Positions 39,386 to 51,741 are shown, counted from the stretch's first letter. The stretch: DNA of 64,000 nucleotides from Juglans regia (GCF_001411555.2 NC_049911.1:29361044-29425043), one strand, 5' to 3'. Made by a program: numbers and translations. Notes: a model not told the origin generated them from the letters alone.

Positions 39386-39598
39386 AGGCCTCATTTAATA
39401 GTGAGATAAGATGAGATAGTTTTAAACGAAAGTTAAAAAAAATATTATTAAAATATTATTTTTTAATATTAATATTCTTTTAAAATTTTAAAAATTTAAA
39501 TTATTTATTATATTTTGTATAAAAATTTAAAAATATTGTAATAATCAAATAAGATAAGATGAAATTAAATGAGATAAAATTGTTTCTGAATCCAAACG
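39386..39598. repeat. MITE of the GAGATGAGATGA family, copy 7
   Basis: It opens GGCCTCATTTAATAGTGAGA and ends TTTCTGAATCCAAACGTGAG. The core TATTATTAAAATATTATTTT is shared with the other copies. Confidence 0.7.
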
Positions 39599-40559
39599 TG
39601 AGCTTATTCCTGTTGAATGATCTTTAAATAGAATGAGAATAAAATAAATAAGATTAATGAAGAAAATAAAAACAAGAAACAGGGGTTTAATTCCCAACTG
39701 AGACACGTGCGTTAAAGTCAAGTCATAAAAATCATATGGGACGGAAAACAAGAAAACTTTAAACTGCCCAACGTCCCCAAATACAAGAGGCACAAAAAAA
39801 AAAAAAAAAACTCGTAATCTTTTAGACTTTTATTAGTAGAGTGTGTCCTCAATTCATCTTAAATGTAATATAGAGTTTAGTTAATTCTACTCATCTTAGA
39901 TGGAGTATGAGATTTGATTACGGACAGAATTCTGTCTTTCAAATTTTAAATCTATAGAAATTTGCAATTTGTACTACATCATATCAATCATGAATGTGTA
40001 CTGAAAAATTATTAATATTGTAATAATGTATGTTTCAAGTCCAATTTAGAATGTCCAATATTAATAAATACAATATGTTTTTTTCTAAAAAATAATAATA
40101 ATAAATGATGAGAGCATACTAGCGGTTTATTAGCCGCAAACTTATTGGCAAACACAGCACCTCTTGAGGAAATCTAAGATTGCCTACAGTTATTATAAGA
40201 ACTTTTACTACCTAAAATGAAAGAAATAAAATTCTATAATATTTATTAAATATTAAATAATAATACTACATACACTTATAATTTTACTTACAAAACTCAT
40301 TTTATTAATTTTTCTTTTAAATTCAAATTTTAAATTTTATTATTTTTAACATATCAATAAATAACATGTAAAGAAGTAAATTTTTTATAAATTTTTTTTA
40401 AGTATATTTAACATTTTCCTTTTATTAAATATTAAATATTACCCAGGACAAAAGTTTGGGTTCAACAATGTGGCTACGATCATAAAAAGCATTAACACCT
40501 CCAAGTAGCTTTCTTCTGGCACGTAGTCTACGCTCCATTACAGGTTTGGGATTGAACAA

Positions 40560-40560
<1 letters not shown>

Positions 40561-40613
<53 letters not shown>
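40561..40613. repeat. Compound (CT)n(TA)n microsatellite
   Basis: About 16 CT units run directly into about nine TA units, about 160 bp downstream of the RING gene stop codon in its direction of transcription. Confidence 0.85.
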
Positions 40614-40774
40614 GTCGTTCCATATCACTGAAGTTTCTGGCAACATCCTCAAAGGGAATAATAGTTAAAATAAATTTATTACCGAATCTAGACTACATTA
40701 AGGAAGAAAAATCGTAAATGCTTGTGTAACAACTTATAATAAGAAAGGTTCTCACCACTTTCCAGATTAGAAGC

Positions 40775-42894
40775 TCAATCTCTACGATATCTTGCCCAGA
40801 AACCCTTCTTCCGGGCAGAGTCGTTCTCTGACAGGGACCTACTCCATTTGGACCCAATTGAAAAGTGCCGCCTCAAGAAAGGCTTCGAGACGAGGCTCCT
40901 GGTGCTAGAACTGGGTTCCATCTTGGGAACTTTTCCTTTGCGTTCAGCGTCTTTTTGGCAATCAAAAACATCAAAATCACAATCAAGGTAACTGTCCACA
41001 ACCCGATTTTTGAATATCTTATGGCTCTTTGCCTTCGACTCTGCTTCTATCCTTAAAGCTCTTTTGGACATCTTTGAGACTTCCATCTCTCCAACCGAAC
41101 AAATTGGGCAAGGCGGGTCATACCGGTCAGTCTCTGCTGTCATAATCTCCAGGCACTCAGCATGGTAAGCATGCCCACAGACCAGCACAGAAGCCACTGG
41201 TACCTCGTTGCTGATAAGCAATTTCTGGCTGCTCCATGAAGATCTCTCTGTTAGGAGTTTTGAGCAGGCCCCACAACAATGCAATTCTACAGAGGGGGAA
41301 TATGAGAACCTGCTGCTAGATCCACTTATCTTGCCACGGCCAGAGCCAAAGTGTTCACTGTCAAAAGACCACCGCTCTCGTTGTGAAGATGCCACAAGCT
41401 CAGAAAATGTGCGGATTGACCAGCCATCAGAAGATCCACATTGGGATCCAGTGGCTAAGTCGTTGCTGCCAGTGGAAAGTACCAGAGATGGTCTTCCTTC
41501 AGACATCGAGTTGTTATTTGGCGATTTCAGTCGCAAGATTCTACTATCAGAGACCTGTCTCATAAGCTGGTATCCTGGTGATCGCTGGGCCCGTCTCGAT
41601 GGGGTTGACTTAGGAAGTGGATAAGTAGGGGTAGGCAGAGTATCAATAGATGGTGCTGAAAGAGCAGAAAGCATGGAGAATATGGAATGATTAGGTGCGG
41701 CTGAATCTGCAATTTCTGGTGATTCTGCTAGGTTCTTCACCTATAAGAAAATGAAAAAGGCTTATAATAATCAAAAGAAAATGATTTGGCAATCGAAAGC
41801 AAACTGCAAAGCTTACTAAACTTGATAGCATGTGTTTCAAACTTACCTCTGTAGAAAAATTGCTTGCTGTGGACAGATCTGCACCAAGCACCAGAATATT
41901 AGTGGACAGAGGATGCATGTACAACAAACATCAGTCCACTAGCGAAACCTCTATCTTGTGATGTGTTATGAAATGGAGAGGCCGTGTTGTAGTGTAATAT
42001 GAAATGATCATGTGAAGGCAAACCAAGGGATTAGGCATAATTAAATCCAGAGTTACTATGGATGACAGCACCAACAAATTACAAGCAGGCTTGGAAAACA
42101 AGCATCCATTCAGAAGCATCATATAGCCCCTTGTTTGAAAGAAAACAAAAAGGAAATGATTATAATGCAGAAGGTAAAAAGGCAGGCAGGAGGAAGACAG
42201 ATAAGTTACTGATATAAACATGATATTAATTTATAACATAACAAAATTATGATCTGTGTGCAAGTACAATGTTACATTTTGACTCGGATGGACTGTAATT
42301 CCACAATAAATCCTTGAACAAACCAAAGCACCTCGGATGGTTATGTGCAAATACACTTATCCTTGGACAAATCGAGGCACCTTGGATAGTTATTAATGAA
42401 GAAAGAATAAAATTTAACTTCAAATTTCAACAAAATGTATTCTTGATCTGGAAGGAACTTATTGTTTGTCAAAGACCAATAGTAGTTCAACACATTGCAC
42501 CTACTGGGAATAAAAAACTAGTTTCCTTACCCCTACAATGCCTATTCATTCTAAAAAGTTTACCTGAATGCGGAGTCATCAGATTCACATCTGCTCCTTC
42601 ATGAGCTGGAGACTTCAAAGAGGTGGGTGTTCCAAAATTCTCCATAAGGCTTCCCCCATCAGATAAAATACCTCTTTCAGAACCTAAAGACCTCTTTAAC
42701 TCCATGCTAACGTTCCCACTGACTCCATGAGAGACCTGATACAAAGGATTCTCAATTTTTCCAGCCACACATCCTCTATTATCCCGCCGGAAGCTCCATG
42801 ATGGTGAATCTATGGCATTCCCATGTGAACCTTCACCTCCAGCTCTGTGGGGTACGGTTTTATCCCTTGAAGCAACACAACAAGCTGACCCCAT
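40775..42894 (-). CDS. RING finger protein with lipidation-type N-terminus
   Basis: Coding exons 42894-42564, 41878-41847 (a 32-bp microexon) and 41740-40775 join in frame to 442 residues. The N-terminus MGSACCVASRDK has Gly2 and Cys5/Cys6, fitting myristoylation plus palmitoylation and so membrane attachment. The middle is Ser-rich and probably disordered. A RING domain spans about residues 276-335: CGAC, a long loop, then CGHAYHAEC (C309, H311, H314, C317) and CPIC (C332, C335). A basic tail ends KKGFWARYRRD. RING proteins of this type are probable E3 ubiquitin ligases; the substrate is unknown. It resembles the Arabidopsis At1g19680/At1g75400 pair. A 5' UTR exon, ending at a donor at 44358 (CG|GTACGT on the minus strand), probably precedes the ATG. 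Confidence 0.9.
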
Positions 42895-44357
42895 GATCAC
42901 TTGAATGTCTACTGCAACAGCTTCAGAATGCAACAGGTAGCACTAAAAGTATAATGGACTGCTGCTCTACTAGTTTATCCAGATTTTCCTAACAATGTCA
43001 ACATCGAGCTAGACTTATTCTCAACAATCACTAATAAAATAAAATAAAAAAAGGAATCTAATTACCATAAAAAAAATTACGTTGAAGAAAGTTTAATGCC
43101 TACCTCAAAGCATTTCCTCACTACAAAACTGGAATACTAGTTCAGCCTGAAAGATATCCAAACAAAAAAATGAATTGCTATTAAAATTTTTTTATAATTG
43201 CTACTAAGAAATTAGATATATCAATAAAAATGCCTCAAAGTCAAAGCTTTAAGAAGAGGATCACACTGATGGTTTTTCAACAGGAAAAAGGCAAGAGTAA
43301 ATATAACTTATAACGTGAGTGATTAACAATAACGGACAGGCACCAGTATCTAAAAAAAAGCCACATGGGTTACAAACACTCTAAAACTCTCTCAAACAAG
43401 ATGAAATACAAAGCATATAACTCCAAAGCTTGAAAAATAAATGTATGAAGCGAATTGAGAAAAAGAAAGATTACGAGGTGAAGTCAACCATTCCATTCAC
43501 ACGCCTATATTGATTAATTATTTATGATTTCAAAATTAGTACAACAGAAAAAACATAATTTGGAGGAGGCAAGGGAAAAGTGCTTGTCGAAAGTAGAACC
43601 TGAGATCTAATGTAAGGCAGTAAGCCAAGTTAAACTCCACAGGGCTCAATAAAGAACATATTTTCAGAGAAAGCTATGGTGGAAGCCTATCCCTTTCCTC
43701 TCTCACATAAGCACACGCTTCTCTCACCTAGGCAATCACACGCACTCGAGGACATGACAAAACGAATACTAGTCACATTTCGGAAAATCAGAAATGAGAA
43801 AACTTATAAGACGGATAACTCATTTCTGAACAACAAATACAACCCATATCTGTTTTAAAAGAATTTCACATCAGCATCAAAATTCTAAAAACATCCATGT
43901 GTAAAGGAATCGAATCTTTCTTCAAAGTCCATAAACCTGCTCTCCAGATTTCAATGCGTAAACTTATAAAGAAATTTTCCACCGTACTCATTATGAAGTA
44001 ATTGGCTAATACAGCAGAAACAGAAAACCCTTATTTTGCCAAGATAAATTAAATTCAATATATCTCCAAATCCAAAAGGCATAAAAGTATTAAATGAACA
44101 ATAAAATATCAAATTCAAGCGCACGTCTGTATAAAATAGATCAACAAATCAGTTCACACAGGTTTTTTAAGAAAAAAAAAGAAAAGAAATACATAATTGC
44201 AGCAAACGAAATTCCTCAATCAGTCTAAAATAAAGAAAACTTCAAAAGAATTTTTTAAAAATAAAAACAATAGTGCTTTCGAAATGTATAAGAATCGGGG
44301 TTTCCGAATACCAAAGAACCACAAAAATAGGAAACAGTGCTTGAAAGTGAAACGTAC

Positions 44358-44520
44358 CGTTTGGACTTGGCGACTCAGAGAAAGATTGGAGGTGGACGAC
44401 CGACCGAGCGCGCGAGCGAGAGAGATTCAAAGGGTGCGAATATATCATATATGGCGGCCAGGGTTTGGGGGGTTTGATTAGTTTTGGCGGCAGAGAGGGA
44501 CCGTCGATAGCTATGGCGGG
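44358..44520 (-). other. Probable first (5' UTR) exon of the RING gene
   Basis: On the minus strand, sequence ending CCAAGTCCAAACG is followed by the donor GTACGTTTCAC at 44357 downward. The segment is GC-rich compared with the intron that follows and has the CGCGCGAGCGAGAGAG composition of a plant leader. The start of transcription is estimated, not seen. Confidence 0.45.
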
Positions 44521-44930
44521 GTTAAGTTATAAGGTTGAAGGCTTGAAGCAATGTGCAACTGTGTTTTGTGTGTGAATGCGAGTGAAAAGTTAAAACCTTC
44601 TCATGGGGAATTGTGCGTTTCTCTCTCTCTCTTCTGCTTTCTTCTCCACCACGTGGAGTGCGCACGACGCGTTCGACTTTGTACCGCTTTTCCTGCAAAA
44701 AGCCGACAACTAGAAATTGGGGCCTAGATCTATAGCCCAATATTAGCCACTAGAGAAATTTGGGCCTATATCTATAGCTCAATGTATTAATATTACGGGA
44801 CCCAGCCCACTAAACATCGGTAACGGATAACGTATTTCCGATTAGTCCAGTGAGCAGATAATCGATGGTACAGAAGCGGTACAGAGGGAGAGAGGGCTGG
44901 CTCAGTAGCATCGCATTGTGTCTTCGGCAA
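44521..44930. promoter_or_regulatory. Shared divergent promoter of the RING and TIC20 genes
   Basis: The two genes are head to head. Their inferred leaders (RING near 44500, TIC20 near 44930) leave about 400 bp for both promoters. The region contains CCACGTGGAG (a CACGTG G-box, about 44649-44658) and a GCCCAATATTAGCC/GCCCACTA set of site-II-like GCCCA elements common in plastid and housekeeping gene promoters. No clear TATA box is seen. Confidence 0.5.
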
Positions 44931-45358
44931 AACAACAGACAGAGACGATGAAACCTAAGAGAGATTAGCAGAGAACCCTAGCAGTGACTTCATATTAGCA
45001 TTTCGTCGAGTGCGGCTTCGAGGTAATTGCTCTATTTTCTTTTCTTTTTTCCAAATGAAACTGGGGTCTAGGGTTTTGTGTTTTCCGTACGGCTGTGGTC
45101 TACCTGTTGAGACCCTTCTTTCTCGGCATTTACCGGAATGTTTATTACTTCAGTACCTACTCAGAGAGAGAGAGAGAGAGGGAGCTGAGGATGCCAGTGG
45201 TGAATAGAATTTGGAAGCGTTTGGTTAAGGATGTGTTGGCCGTTGGTCCGAAATTGGTACCTTCGAAAAACAACTTCATGGTGCAATGGTTGGTTGTGAC
45301 AAAATCATGACTTCTTCTATTTATGATGCGGATAATATGCAGTTGAAAAATTATTCTC

Positions 45359-45404
45359 GCAGGCCGGTGTGGAGTCTGTGGACGCACCGTCCACACCGGC
45401 TTGC
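45359..45404. repeat. GC-rich hairpin in the TIC20 leader intron
   Basis: GCAGGCCGGTGTGGA and TCCACACCGGCTTGC pair over 15 positions with a single G-T wobble, around a 16-nt loop. It lies within the presumed 5' UTR intron (about 45021-45648) of the TIC20 gene. It may be a tiny foldback element or an RNA structure. Confidence 0.75.
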
Positions 45405-45658
45405 AAGTGGAAGAACTATTCTTATTGTTAGAGTGCTTGCAAATGTTTTCGTAAATATTCTTCTTAGAGGGTAATACTTCACATCCTAGAAACATTTTCT
45501 GGCCTATATGCAGAAAATCAATGTATGTGGCACTGATCTGTATGTTCTATTTGTGGCTGGATGTTGCGGTTTACTGCTTGTATATGGTCATTTATATCTT
45601 GTTCTACATATGCTGGTCTTTATTTCTTATGGCATCTTTTCTTAACAGGTGATTCGCT

Positions 45659-46597
45659 ATGATGCTAAATGGATGCACAATGCCCGCTGGGCGTGATGTT
45701 ATGATTTCCAGGGCGTGTATGCCCACCATAGCCCGTGGATCATTTTCCACCTGCATTCCCTCTTTCCCTGCCAAGGCCGCATTGTCGCTCATGAGTTCAA
45801 GGGGATCTCATAGTGAGGGTAAGTCTGGTTGGCTATAGACACATGAACAGCCATTTCTTGTATTCCTTGTAGCAATATCATCTACCAGTCCAATGATGAT
45901 CTAATGCTCTGGAGCTTCTCGAATGTGGGACTTCTAATTTTTTTTACTCTTAATTGTAGGGAAGCCACTCTTGCACTTTTCAGCTGCGTCAACCCCACTT
46001 TTAAGTGGGGATCAAGGTAGCCTTTTGCGGACAATTCCCTTGTTACCTAGGCGACGTAGATCTCATATGGCTCCTCGAGCATCCAAGGATGTTCCATACA
46101 GTTTCCGCTTCCCTCCGATGACCAAGAAGCCAATATGGTGGTGGAGGGCATTGGCATGCCTCCCCTATTTAATGCCTCTCCATGAGACATGGATGTATGC
46201 TGAAACAGCATATCACCTGCACCCTTTCTTAGAAGACTTCGAATTCTTAACATACCCATTTCTTGGAGCCATTGGGCGGTTGCCAAGCTGGTTCTTGATG
46301 GCATATTTTTTTGTAGCATATCTTGGAGTGGTGAGAAGAAAGGAATGGCCTCACTTCTTCAGATTTCATGTGGTAATGGGTATGTTATTGGAGATTGCCT
46401 TGCAAGTAATAGGAACTGTGAGTCGTTGGATGCCACTTGCTGTCTACTGGGGTAAAGTGGGGATGCACTTCTGGACCGCTGTGGCATTTGCTTACCTTTT
46501 CACAGTCTTGGAATGTATACGATGTGCTCTTGCTGGTATGTATGCTGACATCCCTTTTGTATGTGATGCTGCATATATTCAAATTCCATATGATTAA
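45659..46597 (+). CDS. TIC20: TIC20-type inner-envelope protein import channel subunit
   Basis: Two coding exons (45659-45818 and 45960-46597) join to 265 residues, close to the roughly 270 of Arabidopsis TIC20-I. The N-terminus is rich in Ser, Arg and Ala with few acids, as in a chloroplast transit peptide. The mature part contains FRFPPMTKKPIWWWRALACL and PYLMPLHETWMYAE. Four hydrophobic helices follow, including PSWFLMAYFFVAYLGVV, FRFHVVMGMLLEIALQVIG and GMHFWTAVAFAYLFTVLECI, and the protein ends IQIPYD. TIC20 is a core membrane component of the TIC complex that imports nuclear-encoded preproteins across the chloroplast inner envelope. The exon starting at 45649 includes the ATG; an upstream leader exon ending at about 45020 (GAG|GTAATT) is likely. 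TIC20-I and TIC20-IV paralogues cannot be told apart with certainty. Confidence 0.93.
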
Positions 46598-47399
46598 GGA
46601 TGGAAAACGTGAGATAGAATCCAGTTGTCTTTCCATTTTGTTGGCTTTGTTAAATGGCAGTCTTATGGAGATGAACTATTATTTGGTTGTTGTTAGTGGT
46701 TGTGTTGTGTAATTTTTTCTTTTTTTGTTATTGGATGATTTATAGTTGGGCTGTGGCAGGATCCTCTTTTTCATTGTCCATTACCCTTGTCTCTTATTAA
46801 AAGAAATTGTTAGTTACCCATGTCTGTTCTGATGATTTTGCTTTTTTAGTTTTGTGCTATGATGCGTACTGGTCCCAGTCCTGTTGAACTCTGTATTTGT
46901 GAATTCTTTAGTGCTAAGAGCAGGACTTGCCATAGCTGGATGGTAAATACTGGAAAACTCCTTCGGATCTCCAATTCTCTATTCTAGAGTAGTAGCATTC
47001 CTATTTCTTTCTGGCCTAATGGAGATTATAGGTCGACCTCTGGGCCTTTATATGCATGCATCTGCATGGGTGTATGTGCATAATGGTTTTGCCCACCTGA
47101 ACTTAATTAACATGTTTGCAGTTGAACCATACACTGCCTTCCAACTGCCCACTGACCCAATTAGTCTCTGGTCTGTACCCTTGCATATTTCCAAGCAAGT
47201 ACACTAGAGAATACATTACTATCCATTTGTAGCAGGCCTAACAATGCGTACAAACAATGCTCATGTGAAATATTGTATCCTCTGCTTTCTTTTTTATTTT
47301 GAGAAGTATGAAGATCAATCCAAGTGTGAAGAAACTTCCTTGTGATAGCCGGTTCCCATGGGAGCTGTGGGCTTTGGCAACCCTTTCTGTATCCAAGTT

Positions 47400-47767
47400 A
47401 AGGCTTTGTTTGGACATTCAAACATTCTCAGATATTCTCAAAACTTCTCATAATTTCCTTCTCAAACATCACTCAAATATAAAACATTTTTCAATTTCAA
47501 TTTTTCAATTTTTTCATCTAATCATTACTTAATCATTATCCAAACACAGAACTCAATACAACTTTCCCAAACATCCAAACTAAACACAAAAAACAATACA
47601 ACTTTTTTAAATTTCAAAACAAAAATAATATTAAAAAATAATATTAACTTTATAATATTTTTATTAACTTTTCTCTCCTTTTTCAAATCTCAATAAAACA
47701 TCTTAATTCAAATTATTTCACTACTATTCACAAAATTTTTAGATATTCATGTCCAAACAAGCCCTTA
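47400..47767. repeat. MITE, 368 bp, with clear terminal inverted repeats
   Basis: The left end AAGGCTTTGTTTGGACATTC matches the complement of the right end, TAAGGGCTTGTTTGGACATG, over most of 20 bases. The inside is rich in TTTCAATTTTTCAATTTTTT and ACATCCAAACTAAACAC-type sequence. It is related in ends, but not in core, to the GAGATGAGATGA family. Confidence 0.75.
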
Positions 47768-47850
47768 TTCAAATCTGAAATTTACTTTAACACAGGCAAG
47801 CTCAGGGTCCTAGTAGATTGATCTTTAGAGTTTTGATCAAGTTGAAGGTT

Positions 47851-48160
47851 TAGGCTGCGTTTGGTTTGAGTTCCCAAATTCAGTTGAGTTCAGCTGAGTT
47901 CAGTCTAATTTTAAACCGAGTCTAACATCCAAACATTCAATTCTCAAATTATTAAAATCATTCAACTCAAAACCTCTTACATGTAGAACTTACAATCTTT
48001 TTTAACTTAAAACATATTTATATGCGAGACTCACAACCTTTTTCAATTTTTCATAGAAGGTTCTAAACTCATTTTAATATTTAAACACACTTTAAATTTC
48101 GTTTGGATGAATTCTACGTAACTCTCTCTCCTGCACAACTCAGCTGAGCTCGCAGCCTTA
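47851..48160. repeat. MITE of the CAGCTGAGTTCAG type
   Basis: It begins TAGGCTGCGTTTGGTTTGAG and ends GCTGAGCTCGCAGCCTTA; the termini TAGGCTGCG and CGCAGCCTTA are inverted. The inside contains TTGAGTTCAGCTGAGTTCAG and CTAACATCCAAACATTC, which reappear in a fragment at 52902. Confidence 0.7.
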
Positions 48161-49139
48161 GTTACTCAAAACTAACAGAACTTGGGCCTTGCTCGGGTGG
48201 TTAAGGAGAGTTGAGTAGATAGGTTTGATTTTCCTTAAGTTGAAAGTACACCTGGAAACGAATTCTTCTCTCTCACATAAGGATGAGTTTTATGTAGTGG
48301 GATCTACCATTCGAGTGAAAGTACGAGAATTGTTCAAGAAATATTGACTAATTTTCGTACCCAAATTCAGGCATGCTCAGATAAAAGGATATGATTATCT
48401 TGTTTCGGTTTCAGTTTCGGTAACGGTTAGAATTCCATATTCTCACTTCTCGGCTCATGCATGGGCTTTACGCTAGTACTTGAGCACAGATGGTGTTCAT
48501 CCGGATTTCAACCTGGGTATATTCGGATCAGGACTCGGGTTTTAAATCCGGACTGGAATCCAGACCGGATTGGTTTGGTTCAAACCCGGGCCGGAACCCG
48601 GATGGATCCGATTTTTGAAACCCGAAAATCCAGGTTTCGGGTTATACATTTTTTTTTTTTTAACACTAAAGGTTCATATTTAATGTTTTTAACTAAAGGT
48701 TCATACTAAAAGTTTATACCCGGATAACTCTTTTTCAAGTAAAAACCTATATTTTATTAATGTTATTTCAAGAAAAATTCGTTTGAAAGCACAATTCTTT
48801 TTATGCAAAAGCCTATATTTATTTAAAAAATTTCAAACCATAATTATTTTTTATATAAAAGCCTTTATTTTATTAAAAACAATTCTAAGAAGTCAAATTG
48901 GAAAGCATAATATTTGTGTTCTAAATACTAAATGCATAAATTCATTCATGCATGCATCACAATGCAATCCACTACATATTATATTATTTGTTATTTATAT
49001 ATTACATTACAAAATATAAAATTACAATATATGAATTACAAAATTAGTAGCATATCCATCAATGATTTAATCTCCACACCAAATAGCAAACTTCAAGTAA
49101 TTGGACTGAAAGAGATCTTGCAAAAAATAAAAAATTTTG

Positions 49140-49197
49140 AACAAGGATTATATATATATATATTTTTTTGATAAGTAAACAAGGGTTATATATACAA
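49140..49197 (-). mobile_element. Tail-only LINE insertion with target duplication
   Basis: ACAAGGATTATATATA (from 49141) and ACAAGGGTTATATATA (from 49179), one mismatch apart, flank TATATTTTTTTGATAAGTAA. On the minus strand the insert reads TTACTTATCAAAAAAATA, the LINE tail. It sits inside the 2.7-kb element, so it came after that element. Confidence 0.5.
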
Positions 49198-50383
49198 GGA
49201 TTAAGACAAATTTCACTTACTAAATTAAAGATTAAAATGAGAACAAAATCAGCTTTGCTCGATGCTTTTATACGAAGATAAAAAAAAATTGCGAGTTAAT
49301 GACATCATACCCTTAAAATGAAAGCTTAATTATGAGAAATCATTGGAAATTTTTTTATTGAAAGCAACAAAACCTGACTGAAGAGCTAATAGTAAAATCT
49401 AAGCATTACCTAATTTACCAAATTAGTGAAAAGATCAATCCAAGTCATATTCATCATATGATCTAGAATCTCACAAAATAGAATGAAAATGACAAATCTG
49501 AAAATGTGGTTACAAATATATTTATTTCTTGTTGTGCTACCACTATGACTTTTAAAACATATATTTATATATATGTATATATATATATATATATTACTCC
49601 ATGCTTAAGAAATTGTTAATAAACATTATATTAAAACTAAAAGTCAAAGAAATATGTAGATAATCAAAATTGAGGGGAAGCACATTAAGTGGTAGGAGAT
49701 CCAGACTTTATCAGTACTTAGTTCCATTGAATTACAAGCATAAATGTGCAACTTTGGCCAACTACAACATGTATGTTCAACTATTACCTAGAATCCAAGC
49801 ATAACATTTTTTTTCTCCCAATACACCCACACTAACAAATATTTTGTAGAGTTTTCATTCAAATAGATATTTTTAGACAACAACTTCTCTTAGTAAAATT
49901 AATAAACAAGAACCTAAAACAGAGTTTAGATCCACCACAATAGATCATGTTCGATCATTATATAATAAAGTAAGTTGTCATGAGAGCCACCTTGAATAGA
50001 AATTTTTTATATCTCTATTTTGGAGGTTTACCATTATCTTGAATTCTTATGTTAGACCTTATGAAGCTCATTGAAAAACAGACAAGTTTAGAAACTTTCA
50101 AACAATCATATTCAATGGTCATCTTTATTCAAAACTATATATGTTTTACACTGGACAGAAGCCATATTTCTGAAACATACTCAACATATTTCTGAAGCCA
50201 ACCCACCTCTGAATGGCCTTAAAACTTCTTGGATTCGATACCCACGGCTCTAGCATTTTGCAGCTAAACATATATAACAGATTTGTTATTTATTTTTCCT
50301 TTTATGTACATGGCAACAAACCCAATCTTCAAGTGCGTAGAAAAATATTTATTTATTTTTCTTTTGTTCAACTAAACAGATCT

Positions 50384-50597
50384 AACCCATAAAAATACTC
50401 CTCAAACGTTCAAACATTCAAACATTCTCATCAAAACAAACTCAAAATCAACAAACAGAGAACAAAACATACAGAGAGAAGAAAACATACACACGAATGA
50501 AGATGACGGCACGAGGATCTAACCCATAAAAATACTCCTCAAACAATCAAACATTCTCATCAAAACAAACTCAAAATCAATAAACAGAGAACAAAAA
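50384..50597. repeat. Direct duplication, period 137 bp
   Basis: AACCCATAAAAATACTCCTC starts at 50384 and again at 50521. The sequence after it (AACATTCTCATCAAAACAAA, AACAGAGAACAAAA) matches closely in both copies, the second copy missing about 12 bases. Confidence 0.8.
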
Positions 50598-50740
50598 TGT
50601 AAACCCTAAAAAACTTATAAAAAAAAAAATCCATGTTTAACAGAAGAGACCAGATCTAGAAAAATAACGGCATATACTTTAGACCCACATAAGATTTGTC
50701 CAAAGGCATTGCTCATAGATTGAGAGACACAAAGAGAGAG

Positions 50741-50835
50741 AGTTACTAAAGTGAGAGAGAGAAGAGAGACTTACCGAAGTGAGAGAGAGAGCATAGATAC
50801 TTACCGAAGTGAGAGAGAAAAGAGAGACTTACCGA
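50741..50835. repeat. Short GA-rich tandem repeats
   Basis: About three units of GACTTACCGAAGTGAGAGAG-type sequence, 31-33 bp each, occur within the right half of the 2.7-kb element. Confidence 0.65.
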
Positions 50836-51739
50836 TAGAAAGTCCGGCCAGCGGCGAGAGAGAGAGAGAGAGAGAAAACTTGAAGGAGAAGGCTAGGCTT
50901 TCAAACTTTCATGGCTCGAGGGGGAGAGAGAGAGATGGGAGAAGTGAGATACGATTCAGCCAACAGGTTTGGGGGGGGGGGGGCTTAGTTAGGCTTAGTT
51001 TTTTTTTATTATTATAACCGGGTACCGGGGTTAAAATCCGGTACCCGGATGTAATACCGTAACCGGCCCGAGTTGGGCCGGTTAGGAGTGATGCGGGTTC
51101 TGGCCTGGATTGTATTCGGGCCGGAACCCGTAACTGGAACCCGGTTATTCGGGTTTCGGACCGGGCCGGATTTGAACAATCTTAGGTAGGCCATTGTTGT
51201 AGCAGGAAGTGCAAAAAGTAAAATGTTAAAGCCTCCATAGTAAAGCTTGCTAGCCCCTTCCAACACACCAAGAAAAAGCCTCCAATATAATTTCAGATGA
51301 TATATATATCCAACTTTCAGCAATGTTTGTGGAAAGGAAACCTAACTTGCCATGATACATTCGTATAATATATTGCATGAATTACATGATTGGTCTTTCA
51401 TTGCACTCAAAATTATATTTGGGTTCCTTGCATATTTAGGTGGGCATGTCATTATATTCTCACATCATGGATCCTCATTGTTGCCTTGCTTGCTGCGGTC
51501 CATTTCAAGAACAAAATTATGGCCACAGATAAATGGAAGTGAGAAAATCGTATGCTAACCCATAAAAAATTATGAGGATCTAATCACGTATTTCTAAGTG
51601 GGGGAAAAGATAAGAAATTTGCTTACGCATCGCAAAGCATGATTTTCGCAATTGGGTGAAAATCTTAATGCTACTTTAATGCTGGAGCCTTTTCCTTTAA
51701 TGTTTATAATTGTATGTTAATAATATATAGTACTTAAAG

Positions 51740-51741
<2 letters not shown>

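Larger units (their letters stand above)
38235..40774. other. Intergenic, no recognised gene
   Basis: AT-rich sequence downstream of the split element. It contains a MITE (39386-39598) and a compound (CT)n(TA)n tract (40561-40613). The last few hundred bases probably include the 3' UTR of the RING gene on the minus strand. Confidence 0.45.
48480..51190. mobile_element. 2.7-kb non-autonomous element with GC-rich inverted arms
   Basis: The left arm (about 48490-48640) reads TGTTCATCCGGATTTCAACC ... GGGCCGGAACCCGG. The right arm (about 51015-51180), on the complement, reads TGTTCAAATCCGGCCCGG ... AACCCGAATAACCGG. Both are dense in CGG/CCG pairs against an AT-rich interior, the style of non-autonomous hAT elements. 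No transposase is seen. Direct repeats near 50384-50597 and GA-rich repeats at 50741-50835 lie inside. Borders are approximate because no target duplication was found. Confidence 0.55.

Noticed and set aside
39830..39845. Alternative Helitron 5' end (complement CACTCTACTAAT)
   Set aside because: It resembles a TCTCTACTA start but lacks the TC directly after an A, lies beyond the host-element end at 38234, and would break the nested structure. The site at 36966 fits better.
41208..41624. 138-codon plus-strand frame inside the RING gene
   Set aside because: It lies opposite exon 3 of the RING gene, which has a clear RING domain and correct splice sites. The plus-strand frame has no family resemblance.
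50751..51017. Arg/Glu-rich frame (RERRETYRSERE...)
   Set aside because: It is a translation of GA-rich simple repeats within the 2.7-kb element.
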